A DNA stretch of 64,000 nt from Crocinitomicaceae bacterium (GCA_002700285.1 PACT01000028.1:1-64000); one strand, 5' to 3'. Positions 18,921-26,811 are shown, counted from the first letter of the stretch. Translations and numbers: made by a program. The notes: generated from the letters alone by a model not told the origin.

Positions 18921-19865
18921 TCAATTTACTGGCCAATCGATGACAAAGGTAGCCCCACCACCTGCAGTTGAAGTGAGCTGAATTTCAGCACCATGCATTT
19001 TCACAATTCTATAGACCAAATGAAGTCCTAGTCCGGTCCCTTCAACATCCTTATTTCTAGGTAGCCTATAAAACGCTTCAAAAACCTTCTTTTGTTCTTC
19101 TGGAGGTATCCCAGGACCGTGATCAATAATTGAGAGACTTGGTTTTAAAGTTGATGTGTCTAAAATCACCTCGACAGGGGAGTGTTTAGGGCTATATTTT
19201 ATAGCATTTTCCAATAAATTGATCAAACAAAGACGCCACATTTCTTCATCACCTTGGAGAAGCAAACCCGAGTCACCAATTAACGTGACTGAAATACTCG
19301 CTTTGGGTTGAAGGTGCATGAATGTCGAAACGGTATCCTCAACAAACTCTGTGATATCAAACGGACTTCTGACGAGCGCATCTGGCAAATTTAGACGTGT
19401 CGCCTGAAGAATGTCTTCTACACGACGTTCTAACCTGAGCGTCCCCGACCGTGCAACATCTAACATCTCGTCCCTGTCTGCTCCTTCTAGATCAAGTCTT
19501 TTTAAAGTGTCAATTGCGAGCCTCGTAGATGCAATCGGTGTTTTTAATTCGTGCGTCACAGCCATCACGAAATTCCGTTCTCTTGCTAAGATATAATTAT
19601 CGGCACGCATCACCCGCCATATCCAACTGAGTCCAAACATGAAAAGAAGTGAAAAGAAGACACCTTCAGCAGTGACCATTAACACAGTCTTCTCCCAATC
19701 GTGTAGCGCAGATTCTAAAACATCTGTGGAGGGATTAAACGCTGTACGGGTTTCAAAAAGTGTTGCTGCAGAACTGATCAACAGGTTCACCCACCATGCC
19801 AATTGCAGAAAAACATAGGTCGCCAAAACAAGAAAAAGGACCCGCGCTCTCCGTCCCCCTTTCAT
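18921..19865 (-). CDS. Membrane sensor histidine kinase
   Basis: A 314-residue kinase with two N-terminal membrane segments (about residues 8-30 and 60-80) separated by a short ~40-residue periplasmic loop. HisKA follows with the H-box VTHELKTPIASTRLA, then HATPase_c with N-box NLLENAIKYSPKH, G1 IDHGPGIPPEEQ and G2 GTGLGLHLVYRIV. There is no HAMP domain and no adjacent response regulator, so the cognate regulator is elsewhere. The frame extends to GTG 19886; ATG 19865, preceded by an A-rich stretch, is preferred. It lies between a methyltransferase-type gene and gpmI on the same strand. Confidence 0.9.
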   Translation of the reverse strand: MKGGRRARVLFLVLATYVFLQLAWWVNLLISSAATLFETRTAFNPSTDVLESALHDWEKTVLMVTAEGVFFSLLFMFGLSWIWRVMRADNYILARERNFVMAVTHELKTPIASTRLAIDTLKRLDLEGADRDEMLDVARSGTLRLERRVEDILQATRLNLPDALVRSPFDITEFVEDTVSTFMHLQPKASISVTLIGDSGLLLQGDEEMWRLCLINLLENAIKYSPKHSPVEVILDTSTLKPSLSIIDHGPGIPPEEQKKVFEAFYRLPRNKDVEGTGLGLHLVYRIVKMHGAEIQLTSTAGGGATFVIDWPVN

Positions 19866-19895
19866 TTTTTTTTGTTTTTTAAACACAGAGGCAAA

Positions 19896-20345
19896 TTACC
19901 CTTTCGTTCCTTTATTCTTGTTTTTATTTAGCCAAGGTGAAGCGGGAGATAACTTAGACACCTCATGGCTTATGATGAAATGTTGCTCTGCTCCACTTCT
20001 CTCCATTGTCGTCCAAACATGCTCCACCATCCATCCATGAGAAGAGAGCACATTAAGCGCTTGGCCGATAGATTGGAAATTAAACTTTGCTATTTGTTGA
20101 GATGACGCAAGTGCCACTTTGTCTGACCCCATTCTGTCCATGATTGGATCGAACGAAACCTTAACGACTGTTTTTCCATTCAATTCAAAGACGAGCATCT
20201 CACCAAATATCTTAGAAGCACCTGCAGTAGACGTTGAACTCTCGGCATTGCTTTTCGTATTAATTTGATTTTTGGTTCCCTGAGCTTGAACTTGAGTAGA
20301 CATAAGAAGCGTTATCGCAGCAAACACAATAGTAAATAGTTTCAT
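19896..20345 (-). CDS. Putative secreted 149-residue protein (alternative internal gene)
   Basis: ATG 20345 begins a plausible signal peptide (MKLFTIVFAAITLLMSTQVQAQ) followed by a Ser/Thr/Asn-rich linker and a small domain of about 95 residues (IFGEMLVFELNGKTVVKVSF ... EHVWTTMERSGAEQHFIISH). It is in frame with the upstream methyltransferase. TAACAAG before the ATG and a near-consensus box TATATTTC at 20365-20372, 19 nt upstream, suggest separate expression. The function is unknown; a small periplasmic or outer-membrane-associated protein is the simplest guess. Confidence 0.6.
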   Translation of the reverse strand: MKLFTIVFAAITLLMSTQVQAQGTKNQINTKSNAESSTSTAGASKIFGEMLVFELNGKTVVKVSFDPIMDRMGSDKVALASSQQIAKFNFQSIGQALNVLSSHGWMVEHVWTTMERSGAEQHFIISHEVSKLSPASPWLNKNKNKGTKG

Positions 20346-21155
20346 CTTGTTAAATTTTGAAAGTGAAATATACGACTTTCTCAACTTAAGATGCTGCTCT
20401 ATTTCACCAACTCTGTTAAATAACCAACCCTTTCCCCTCCAGGTCATTGTTGCATTCCAATGGGGATCATCTAATAATTTATCCCACGCTCCTTTCATTC
20501 CCTTAGACCAATCTATATCATCTACTAAGATTGCACCCCCTGGGTTTAGTTTGGTTTTCAAGCACTCAACATACGCCAATGTCGCATCTCTGTCGTGATG
20601 ACCATCTAGAAAAACAACATCCCACCCCCCTTGCGAATCGTCCATTAGGCTCTTAAAAGTTCCAACTTGACTCTTAATCTGATCTTCACATCCCAAAGCT
20701 TTCCAATTCTTACGGGCATAATTGGCAGTCTGTTGACATCCTTCCCATGTTTCGACGTCCCATCCAGAAGCTGCCAGGTATGCAGTCGTGAGACCCAGCG
20801 AGGTCCCCATCTCTAAAATCTTTTTACTGCGCCCTTGCGTTCTCCAAAAAATCAACACCCTGAGCAAAGCAAATGCAACCTTCTTACCCTGAAGCACATG
20901 GCGTGTTATTTTTTTCACTTCCCTGAATCTACCTTTAAAAACCCTGCTACCAGCGCCACAATCATTCACTTCTATGAAATCGCTACTTCTTCGTAGGCTG
21001 TGCCTCAAACTTTCTATCTGATCAATTGCTTTTACAAGACCTTGGTCGTATGCTACATCTACATATCTACCCCCACCTTCAAGATGACGCGCCAGATCGA
21101 AAAAAAAGGGTGAATGAATCCCTCTCCAGTATGTTTTTTTTTCTTTTCGTTTCAC
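19896..21155 (-). CDS. SAM-dependent methyltransferase frame continuing into a secreted-protein domain
   Basis: One open frame of 419 codons. Residues 1 to about 260 are a class I methyltransferase: motif I ILEMGTSLGLTTAYLA, an acidic residue after the second strand (VETWEG), WDVVFLDGHHDRDA and LNPGGAILVDDIDWSKGM. It most resembles the Methyltransf_24/O-methyltransferase group; the substrate is unknown. From residue 271 the frame continues with MKLFTIVFAAITLLMSTQVQAQ, which looks like a signal peptide of a different protein. An internal signal peptide after a cytosolic enzyme makes no topological sense. Either two genes have lost the stop between them or a small indel joined them. The GTG start follows a near-consensus -7 box (CATCTTTG, 21160-21167) by 4 nt. 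Confidence 0.75.
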   Translation of the reverse strand: MKRKEKKTYWRGIHSPFFFDLARHLEGGGRYVDVAYDQGLVKAIDQIESLRHSLRRSSDFIEVNDCGAGSRVFKGRFREVKKITRHVLQGKKVAFALLRVLIFWRTQGRSKKILEMGTSLGLTTAYLAASGWDVETWEGCQQTANYARKNWKALGCEDQIKSQVGTFKSLMDDSQGGWDVVFLDGHHDRDATLAYVECLKTKLNPGGAILVDDIDWSKGMKGAWDKLLDDPHWNATMTWRGKGWLFNRVGEIEQHLKLRKSYISLSKFNKMKLFTIVFAAITLLMSTQVQAQGTKNQINTKSNAESSTSTAGASKIFGEMLVFELNGKTVVKVSFDPIMDRMGSDKVALASSQQIAKFNFQSIGQALNVLSSHGWMVEHVWTTMERSGAEQHFIISHEVSKLSPASPWLNKNKNKGTKG

Positions 21156-21179
21156 ATGCCAAAGATGAGAAGTAGTTAC

Positions 21180-21187
21180 TATATTTG
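21180..21187 (+). promoter_or_regulatory. -7 promoter box of tRNA-Val
   Basis: TATATTTG, identical in sequence and in its 13-nt distance to the tRNA as the box of tRNA-Phe. Confidence 0.75.
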
Positions 21188-21200
21188 CACCCTCCTTTTA

Positions 21201-21275
21201 GGGCGATTAGCTCAGTTGGTTCAGAGCACCTCGTTTACACCGAGGGGGTCGGGGGTTCGAGCCCCTCATCGCCCA
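21201..21275 (+). tRNA. tRNA-Val (TAC)
   Basis: A 75-nt cloverleaf with acceptor stem GGGCGAT/ATCGCCC, D-arm AGCTCAGTTGGTTCAGAGC, anticodon stem CCTCG/CGAGG enclosing TTTACAC, and T-arm GGGGGTTCGAGCCCC. The anticodon is TAC (valine). It has its own promoter box and is followed 5 nt later by a strong hairpin. Confidence 0.97.
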
Positions 21276-21280
21276 CAATA

Positions 21281-21310
21281 GAGAAACCCACTCAAGTGAG
21301 TGGGTTTCTC
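21281..21310 (+). terminator. Hairpin after tRNA-Val, first copy of a repeated terminator
   Basis: GAGAAACCCACTC and GAGTGGGTTTCTC form a 13-bp perfect stem with an AAGT loop, followed by a weak T-rich tail. The 24-nt core at 21284-21307 recurs with a single loop mismatch at 21784-21807, exactly 500 bp downstream. Confidence 0.8.
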
Positions 21311-21329
21311 TATCTTAACAAGAAAAATT

Positions 21330-21737
21330 ATGAAAATAAAAACAATTTTTAAAATAGTTATTGCTATTAGCATATTTCAAATTATGCCTCTCATTATTAG
21401 CTTGTTTTCACCAGAATTTAGACTAATGTTAGCATCTGATACTTTTGGTAACACCCCCTCTGGTGATGCTATGCAGATGTTTGAGAATTTTGCTCTAGTT
21501 CTTAGTTTTGTATTTACAGGAGTAATATTTCATATGATTGGATCAATGTCTTTTACAGATGAATCAGTTTTAAGAAGACAATCTTTCTTATATTTTGTAT
21601 TCTTTGGATTCGTATCTTCTACAGACTTAGTTGCGGTATTGCAAGGTTCTAATATGACTGCGCCTCTTCCAGTCATATTATTAGGTCTTGTTTCTCTTGC
21701 ACTGTTATATTATAGTTCTAAAAAAGGCATAGTTTAA
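21330..21737 (+). CDS. Small integral membrane protein (unknown)
   Basis: The 135-residue product has about four hydrophobic segments (roughly residues 7-26, 48-70, 82-100 and 108-128) and a short polar end KKGIV. ATG 21330 follows an A-rich leader; the frame extends upstream only into the hairpin. It is AT-rich compared with its housekeeping neighbours. I recognise no family. It lies between two copies of the same hairpin and is followed by a 30-nt element that also follows the next small gene, so it looks like a cassette inserted behind tRNA-Val. Confidence 0.65.
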   Translation: MKIKTIFKIVIAISIFQIMPLIISLFSPEFRLMLASDTFGNTPSGDAMQMFENFALVLSFVFTGVIFHMIGSMSFTDESVLRRQSFLYFVFFGFVSSTDLVAVLQGSNMTAPLPVILLGLVSLALLYYSSKKGIV

Positions 21738-21745
21738 TTCTCTAG

Positions 21746-21777
21746 AAAAGTTCAAAATTAGGACCGAGAGGTCCACC
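21746..21777 (+). repeat. 30-nt 3' element, copy 1
   Basis: A stretch with core GGACCGAGAGGTCCACC. GGACC and GGTCC form a 5-bp stem closed by a GAGA tetraloop (GNRA type). Nearly the same sequence, starting AAAAGTTC, occurs after the next small gene at 22086-22118. Confidence 0.8.
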
Positions 21778-21783
21778 AAAAAC

Positions 21784-21809
21784 AAACCCACTCAAATGAG
21801 TGGGTTTTT
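21784..21809 (+). terminator. Second copy of the tRNA-Val terminator hairpin
   Basis: AAACCCACTC and GAGTGGGTTT form a 10-bp stem with an AAAT loop and a T tail. It is 23/24 identical to the hairpin after tRNA-Val, which a chance terminator would not be expected to be. Confidence 0.85.
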
Positions 21810-21835
21810 ATTTACACGAGCACTTTATTTAAAAA

Positions 21836-22081
21836 ATGATTAAAAAATATTTAGGGATAGTTGGTTTTCTTTTAGCATTGATTGGATTAACCATCTCAGT
21901 TTTATATGAGTTCTATGGAACAGACATGGAACCATTGGGTGAAATATCTTTTTTCGTTTGGATTACTACTATGACTATTAGTAGTGAGATAAATAAGGAA
22001 AAACCTAAAAAATGGTGGGTATATACAATCTCAATATTATCCCTTGCTGCAATTATTGCTATGCTTTTTGTTTATTCCTAA
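21836..22081 (+). CDS. Very small membrane protein (unknown)
   Basis: An 81-residue product with hydrophobic segments at about 5-27, 36-52 and 59-80, and a charged stretch EINKEKPKKWW between the second and third. AT-rich; no family recognised. ATG 21836 is preceded by an A/T-rich leader. It is the second ORF of the cassette-like pair behind tRNA-Val and is followed by the same 30-nt element as the first, then by a different terminator. Confidence 0.6.
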   Translation: MIKKYLGIVGFLLALIGLTISVLYEFYGTDMEPLGEISFFVWITTMTISSEINKEKPKKWWVYTISILSLAAIIAMLFVYS

Positions 22082-22085
22082 TTTT

Positions 22086-22118
22086 AAAAAGTTCGAAATA
22101 AGGACCGAGAGGTCCACC
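22086..22118 (+). repeat. 30-nt 3' element, copy 2
   Basis: It contains GGACCGAGAGGTCCACC identical to copy 1 and an AAAAGTTC(A/G)AAAT lead-in that differs at only a few positions. It lies 5 nt after the stop of the 81-residue gene, as copy 1 lies 8 nt after the stop of its gene. Confidence 0.8.
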
Positions 22119-22119
22119 C

Positions 22120-22149
22120 AAGCGGAAAACTGAGAAGTGTTCCGCTTTT
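22120..22149 (+). terminator. Terminator ending the small-gene pair
   Basis: AAGCGGAA and TTCCGCTT form an 8-bp stem over a 12-nt loop with a T-run at the end. Its sequence differs from the two upstream hairpins. Confidence 0.75.
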
Positions 22150-22213
22150 GTTATTCCTATACACGGATTTATAAAAAACGTGCGCATTTTAGATCAGAAG
22201 TATAGACTCTAGA

Positions 22214-22639
22214 TCAGCTTGTGGTATAAGATCCACTTAAATAAGTAAACGAGATATTTTTTTCTACCTTTTCTGACAATGTATGATGGACTGGGCAATT
22301 ATAAGCGGCTCGTTCTAAGATTGTTTTCGTTTTTGAATCGTATTCTTTTGGGAAAATCAAATCAATGTCAATCTTCATGATTCTTCTCGGATTCGTTCCC
22401 ATCGTTTTTTTAACCGTTGCTTTTGCGCCTTTGATATCAACATCATTTTTCTCCACAGCAATGGCCATAATGGTTAAAATGCAACTTGCTAAAGCAGAAC
22501 ATACCATATCTGTGGGTGAAAATGTTTCTCCAAGTCCATGGTTGTCTTTTGGCGCATCTGTGCTGATGACAGATCCAGAATCTAAATGCGTCGCCGTTGT
22601 TCTTAAATCTCCTTGGTATTTGATTTCAAATGTATTCAT
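22214..22639 (-). CDS. OsmC family protein
   Basis: A 141-residue OsmC/Ohr-type protein with DLRTTATHLDSGS, the SPTDMVCSALASC motif (the reactive Cys in the last position) and YNCPVHHTLSEKVE with the second Cys. The family members reduce organic hydroperoxides or act as general stress proteins. This subgroup (YhfA-like) is less well defined, so peroxidase activity is likely but not certain. The frame extends 29 codons upstream, but ATG 22639 gives the usual family length. It is convergent with the small-gene pair and divergent from the DUF4197 gene. Confidence 0.9.
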   Translation of the reverse strand: MNTFEIKYQGDLRTTATHLDSGSVISTDAPKDNHGLGETFSPTDMVCSALASCILTIMAIAVEKNDVDIKGAKATVKKTMGTNPRRIMKIDIDLIFPKEYDSKTKTILERAAYNCPVHHTLSEKVEKNISFTYLSGSYTTS

Positions 22640-22813
22640 GATATGACTTTGAATAAAAATATAATGACTGATTTTACCAAAATGTAAACGTACTCCATAG
22701 TTTGAAGTCCACCATAAAAACCACATCAGTAAATGTGAATGTGTTATATATTAGTATTGAATATCATCTCACTGAGAAATAGGAATTGATTCATCAATAA
22801 TTATTAGACTTCA

Positions 22814-23572
22814 ATGCAACACCTCTTACCCTTCATGACAATGCTCTGCATCTTGGCTTCATGTCCTGCTTCAGCTCAAGTCGGGTTCCTCAAAAAAGCG
22901 AAAGAAAATTCCCAGAAACTGATCGGTGGAGCGATTGATGGCGTAGTGAATGGAGAAGGAGGGCTTTCAGAAAATGAAATGATCGAAGGATTAACTACCG
23001 CCTTAAGCAATGGCGCTGAATATGCTGTTAAAAAAGCATCTGCAGTCAATGGATTTTATAACAATGACGTTATCCGCATTCCTTTCCCACCAGAAGCAAG
23101 GAAAATAAAAACAAAATTGTCACAAATAGGCTTTGAGGAGCAAATAAAATCTTTTGAAACAAAGATGAATAAAGCTGCTGAATTGGCTTCGAAAGAAGCG
23201 CTCAATATCTTAGGACTTGCGATTAAAAACATGAATATCACAGATGCCTATTCTATTTTAGAAGGAGAAGACAATGCCGCGACAACATATTTACGAAGTG
23301 AAACAAATGAATCCCTGTATGCATCCTTCAAACCGATCGTCATCACTTCCATGCAACAATTTAAAGTGGCACAAAAATGGAATGTATTGGTGACGAAATA
23401 CAATGCGATACCTCTGACTCAAAAAATCAACCCTGATTTAGAAGATTATATTACACATCAAGCCATTGACGGTTTGTTTGTCCTCATTGCGGAGCAAGAA
23501 AAAGAGATCAGACTGAATCATGATGCGAGAACATCTGAAATATTGACAAAGGTCTTCGGAGACAAGTTCTAA
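22814..23572 (+). CDS. DUF4197 family exported protein
   Basis: A 252-residue protein with an N-terminal signal sequence (CILASCPASAQ) followed by a DUF4197-type body: GLSENEMIEGLTTALSNGAEYAV, IRIPFPPEARKIKTKL, a central helical region and ITHQAIDGLFVLIAEQE(K)EIR near the C-terminus. The family is common in Gram-negative bacteria and its function is not established. LASC might serve as a lipobox, but SAQ fits a standard cleavage site better. The stop overlaps that of folC by a few bases (convergent). Confidence 0.85.
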   Translation: MQHLLPFMTMLCILASCPASAQVGFLKKAKENSQKLIGGAIDGVVNGEGGLSENEMIEGLTTALSNGAEYAVKKASAVNGFYNNDVIRIPFPPEARKIKTKLSQIGFEEQIKSFETKMNKAAELASKEALNILGLAIKNMNITDAYSILEGEDNAATTYLRSETNESLYASFKPIVITSMQQFKVAQKWNVLVTKYNAIPLTQKINPDLEDYITHQAIDGLFVLIAEQEKEIRLNHDARTSEILTKVFGDKF

Positions 23573-24810
23573 AGGTGATGAAGCGCATCACCCACAACGT
23601 AAACGCTTCCGCAGACAATCGCTATGCTCCGTTCATCTGAGAAGCAAAATTTACGCGCCGCATAAACTGCATCACGCACAGATGGGTAACTACTTCCAGT
23701 GAGCCCGTTTTCTAATCCATGGGAATGGAGTGTGACAACATTCATTGAACGAGGGACATCGGCGGCGCACCAATACATGACCGAATTCTTTGGAAGTATT
23801 GCAAGAACCTGCGAGGGGTCTTTGTCTGCTACTGTTCCGAACACGACATGCAGAACCTTGTTTGGATGCTCTTGTTCTAGTGAGTGAACCAATACATTCA
23901 TCCCATCGGTATTGTGAGCACAATCAAGGAGAACGGATGACGCATCAGATGATTCAGGGATGAGTTGCCATCTGCCTTTTTGATGAGTTAACGATTTGTA
24001 TTCTAACAACCCTTCATGCTCTGATGCCAAAGTAACATCCCAGCCTTGAAGGCGCATCACCTCAATTATTTTCAATGCGGTCGCAAGGTTCTCCGAGGCA
24101 AAAGGGGACGTGATGAGTTCTGAAACAGACTCTGGGACCTCTCTCCCAAAATGCATTTCGCAACTCATCTTTAATGCGTGTTCTAAAACGACAGATTGGG
24201 CTTCTGGCCTCATTTTTCCGAGAACGACTGGCACTTGGTTTTTGAAAATCCCTGCTTTTTCACGTGCGATACTGCGAATGTCTTCGCCTAGAAATTGCAT
24301 GTGATCCAAACCGATGTTTGTGACCGCACATACTTCAGCCGTGGGGATAATGTTTGTGCTGTCGAGACGCCCACCCATGCCGGTTTCTAGGATGACAATC
24401 TCTGTGTCTTCATCTGCAAAATACCGCAGTGCCATTCCGAAAGTGAGTTCAAAAAAAGAGGGCGTATCCCATTTCGACTGGAACCGTTCTACAAAATCAA
24501 CGACATGCGTTTCTGGAATCTTCTCTCCATTGAGACGAATACGTTCACGAAAGTCAATGAGATGAGGCGAAGTGAAGAGGCCCGTTTTATATCCCGCAGT
24601 TTGCATTACAGAAGCGACCATATGAGCTACTGTGCCCTTGCCATTTGTGCCGGCAATATGAATGAATTTCAGTCTCCTTTCTGGATTCCCCAAAAGATCG
24701 CATACCGCCTTCGTTCCATCTAAATTTGGCTTATAAGCTGCAGGCCCAGACCTTTGAAACATCGGGAGTTTTGTGAAGAGGATGTCTATGGCCTCGTCAT
24801 ACAACATCAC
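23569..24810 (-). CDS. folC: Folylpolyglutamate synthase / dihydrofolate synthase
   Basis: Mur-ligase family enzyme that adds glutamate to dihydropteroate and folates. Seen: the P-loop HIAGTNGKGTVAHM (about residues 50-63), TSPHLIDFRERI, ILETGMGGRLDSTNI, AVTNIGLDHMQFLG, and DCAHNTDGM in the C-terminal domain. The length of 413 residues is normal. The start ATG overlaps the tonB stop by 4 nt, so it is translated as the last gene of exbB-exbD-tonB-folC. Confidence 0.95.
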   Translation of the reverse strand: MMLYDEAIDILFTKLPMFQRSGPAAYKPNLDGTKAVCDLLGNPERRLKFIHIAGTNGKGTVAHMVASVMQTAGYKTGLFTSPHLIDFRERIRLNGEKIPETHVVDFVERFQSKWDTPSFFELTFGMALRYFADEDTEIVILETGMGGRLDSTNIIPTAEVCAVTNIGLDHMQFLGEDIRSIAREKAGIFKNQVPVVLGKMRPEAQSVVLEHALKMSCEMHFGREVPESVSELITSPFASENLATALKIIEVMRLQGWDVTLASEHEGLLEYKSLTHQKGRWQLIPESSDASSVLLDCAHNTDGMNVLVHSLEQEHPNKVLHVVFGTVADKDPSQVLAILPKNSVMYWCAADVPRSMNVVTLHSHGLENGLTGSSYPSVRDAVYAARKFCFSDERSIAIVCGSVYVVGDALHHL

Positions 24811-25601
24811 TCCAACTCGAATCTAATCGTAATAAACCCAGACCTGCGCGGTCGTGAAGGGTCTGACGTGAAAGTGGCAGACAAGGCTGCCTCTTTCGCC
24901 AATCGGATATGTTCTGAATCCGAAAAAGTAGAGTTCAACCCACCGTCAAATTTTGCAGAAATCACTTTGCCATTTGCGTCGACGACAATATTCATCCGGA
25001 TTTCACCTTCCCGTTTGGGCTTTTCTTTAAGTTGAGGTCTATTGACAAGTGAACCGCCATTTAAAGAGGCATTCCCGAAGTCTCCAGAGACGACACCCGC
25101 CCCATCTATTTTTCCATCTTCATTACCTTGATTCCCTACTCCGCTAGAACTTCCATCTGACCCGCCACCACCATTGGATGCCGAATTTGATCTGATCAAG
25201 TTTGCGGCTTCAGAAGTCCGCACGGGTTCTTCGACGACAGGGATTTCTATGTCCTCTTTCGGTTTCTCCACAGGAATAGAAATCTCAGACTCCGTTTGTG
25301 TGACGACCTCTTCAGCAACGACAGGTTCCACAACTGAAGGTGTTGTGATTGCCTCTTCGATGACTTCCTCTACCACTTCCGAAGGAACCTCTGACTCCGT
25401 GACGCCCCCCGCCTCATCGACAGAACCCATATCCGCAAAGCCTACTGCGACATACTGCTCACCTGGAGGTGGGTCTTGAATTGTAAACGCAACAAGGAAA
25501 AAACAAAGCATTAGAACCACCGAAAACACAATCCCCGTCATCACGCCGGCGAGAATCCTATTCTTTTTTTCGTTATGTTCATGCAATGTTTTCTTCACCA
25601 T
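24807..25601 (-). CDS. tonB: TonB-like energy transducer
   Basis: A 264-residue protein with one N-terminal membrane helix (about residues 15-37), a periplasmic linker rich in Glu, Val and Pro (about 60-125), a Gly/Ser/Asn-rich segment (SNGGGGSDGSSSG) and a C-terminal domain (REGEIRMNIVVDANGKVISA ... GFITIRFELE) of the TonB type. It should transmit proton-motive force from ExbBD to outer-membrane receptors. It lies 6 nt after exbD and overlaps folC by 4 nt. No TonB-dependent receptor is encoded in the window. Confidence 0.88.
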   Translation of the reverse strand: MVKKTLHEHNEKKNRILAGVMTGIVFSVVLMLCFFLVAFTIQDPPPGEQYVAVGFADMGSVDEAGGVTESEVPSEVVEEVIEEAITTPSVVEPVVAEEVVTQTESEISIPVEKPKEDIEIPVVEEPVRTSEAANLIRSNSASNGGGGSDGSSSGVGNQGNEDGKIDGAGVVSGDFGNASLNGGSLVNRPQLKEKPKREGEIRMNIVVDANGKVISAKFDGGLNSTFSDSEHIRLAKEAALSATFTSDPSRPRRSGFITIRFELE

Positions 25602-25607
25602 CTTTAA

Positions 25608-26006
25608 TTATTTTGCTGGATTGGCGCCCAACATCACTTTCCATGAGTTCGCCTTTGCGAGGCCGATGATCTCAACGGTTTGACCTGTAGGAACAGATTG
25701 ATCGACTTGAAGATAGACCACCTTCTCATCTTGTTTGGCCATTTCCAATCGAAGCTTAGGCTCTAAATCTTCTCTGCTCATGGGGCGAGAATCACCATTC
25801 AAATGGTAGCTGCCATCGGCTTGAATACTCAACGTTAGGTTTGAAGTTACAGAGGTGGTCCCCTTGCTCTGGGGAAGATCTACATTCACACCATTGCTCA
25901 CAAGCGTTGAGATAATAATGAAAAAAATGAGCAACAGAAATACAAGGTCCGTCATGGTATTCATGCCACCTGTTACATTGATTTTATTTCGCGTATTTAA
26001 ATTCAT
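25608..26006 (-). CDS. exbD: Biopolymer transport protein ExbD
   Basis: A 132-residue ExbD/TolR protein with a single membrane helix (MTDLVFLLLIFFIIISTLV), where the Asp of TDLVFLLL is the conserved proton-pathway residue, and a periplasmic domain ending in a VEIIGLAKANSWKVML-type segment. It forms the proton-conducting motor with ExbB and sits 9 nt after exbB. Confidence 0.92.
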   Translation of the reverse strand: MNLNTRNKINVTGGMNTMTDLVFLLLIFFIIISTLVSNGVNVDLPQSKGTTSVTSNLTLSIQADGSYHLNGDSRPMSREDLEPKLRLEMAKQDEKVVYLQVDQSVPTGQTVEIIGLAKANSWKVMLGANPAK

Positions 26007-26015
26007 CTCGGTGCG

Positions 26016-26705
26016 TTAGCTTTTTGCTGGCTCTTCAAGAATATCTATAAACTCAAGAGACGTCGCTTCCATTTTATGCACCACCTTCGATACTTTTCCC
26101 ACAAGATGATTGTAGGCCATATAAGCCAAAATCCCCACGATAAGACCCACGATGGTCGTCACCATGGCTTGTTTTGTACCTGAAGAAATATCTGACACCT
26201 GAACTGTTCCTGCCGCTTCCATATCCAGAAATACGTTCACCATTCCTATGACAGTTCCAAGCATTCCTACCATCGGCGCAGCACCAGCAACAGTCGCCAA
26301 AATATTCATGTTTTTTTCTAGAATATAAATTTCTAGCTTCCCCACATTTTCTATTGCCGTGGAAATATCACTGAGTGGCTTTCCAATTCTAGAGACTCCT
26401 TTATCGAGCATACGCGCCATCGGCGTATCGTTGTCCGCACACAGGTTCTTTGCGCTGGAGATCTGGCCTTGAGAAATATAGTCTTTTAAACGCTGCATGA
26501 AATCCGGCGATGTTTTTTGCGCGCGGTGAATGGCCATATACCTTTCGAAATACACATACATTGCAAAGATGCTCATGAGCGCCAGTGGCAACATGATATA
26601 CCATCCTCCTTCCATGAGAAGTTCAAGAATATTCACATCAACTTCAGAAATGGTATCTGTGACTGTCTCAGCCGTATTCGCTTGTAATAAAAATGTATGG
26701 AGCAT
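26016..26705 (-). CDS. exbB: MotA/TolQ/ExbB proton channel protein
   Basis: A 229-residue protein with a membrane helix at about 30-52 (GGWYIMLPLALMSIFAMYVYF), a cytoplasmic helical domain and two C-terminal membrane helices. The segment MVGMLGTVIGMVNVFLDM and then GTKQAMVTTIVGLIVGI are the ExbB hallmark. First gene of exbB-exbD-tonB-folC. A near-consensus -7 box (TAGGTTTC, 26724-26731, minus strand) lies 18 nt upstream of the ATG. Confidence 0.93.
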   Translation of the reverse strand: MLHTFLLQANTAETVTDTISEVDVNILELLMEGGWYIMLPLALMSIFAMYVYFERYMAIHRAQKTSPDFMQRLKDYISQGQISSAKNLCADNDTPMARMLDKGVSRIGKPLSDISTAIENVGKLEIYILEKNMNILATVAGAAPMVGMLGTVIGMVNVFLDMEAAGTVQVSDISSGTKQAMVTTIVGLIVGILAYMAYNHLVGKVSKVVHKMEATSLEFIDILEEPAKS

Positions 26706-26811
26706 GTGTGTATTCGCTATAATGAAACCTAACGCCTAAGTTCCTCTATTTCGTATACGTATTCACATCAAATCACAATCGTTTTCAAGTCAAACAGGTT
26801 TAAAACCTAGT

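Noticed and set aside
21201..22149. Considered as a prophage or integrative element with an integrase.
   Set aside because: No integrase, transposase or phage gene is present; only small membrane genes and repeated hairpins are seen, so no classical element is claimed.
23690..23923. Minus-strand 77-codon frame inside folC.
   Set aside because: It is a shadow frame within an intact FolC with all Mur-ligase motifs.
24220..24245. TGGCAC followed by a T-rich stretch inside folC, considered as a sigma-54 promoter.
   Set aside because: The -12 TTGC element is missing at the required spacing and the site lies within a coding region on an unhelpful strand.
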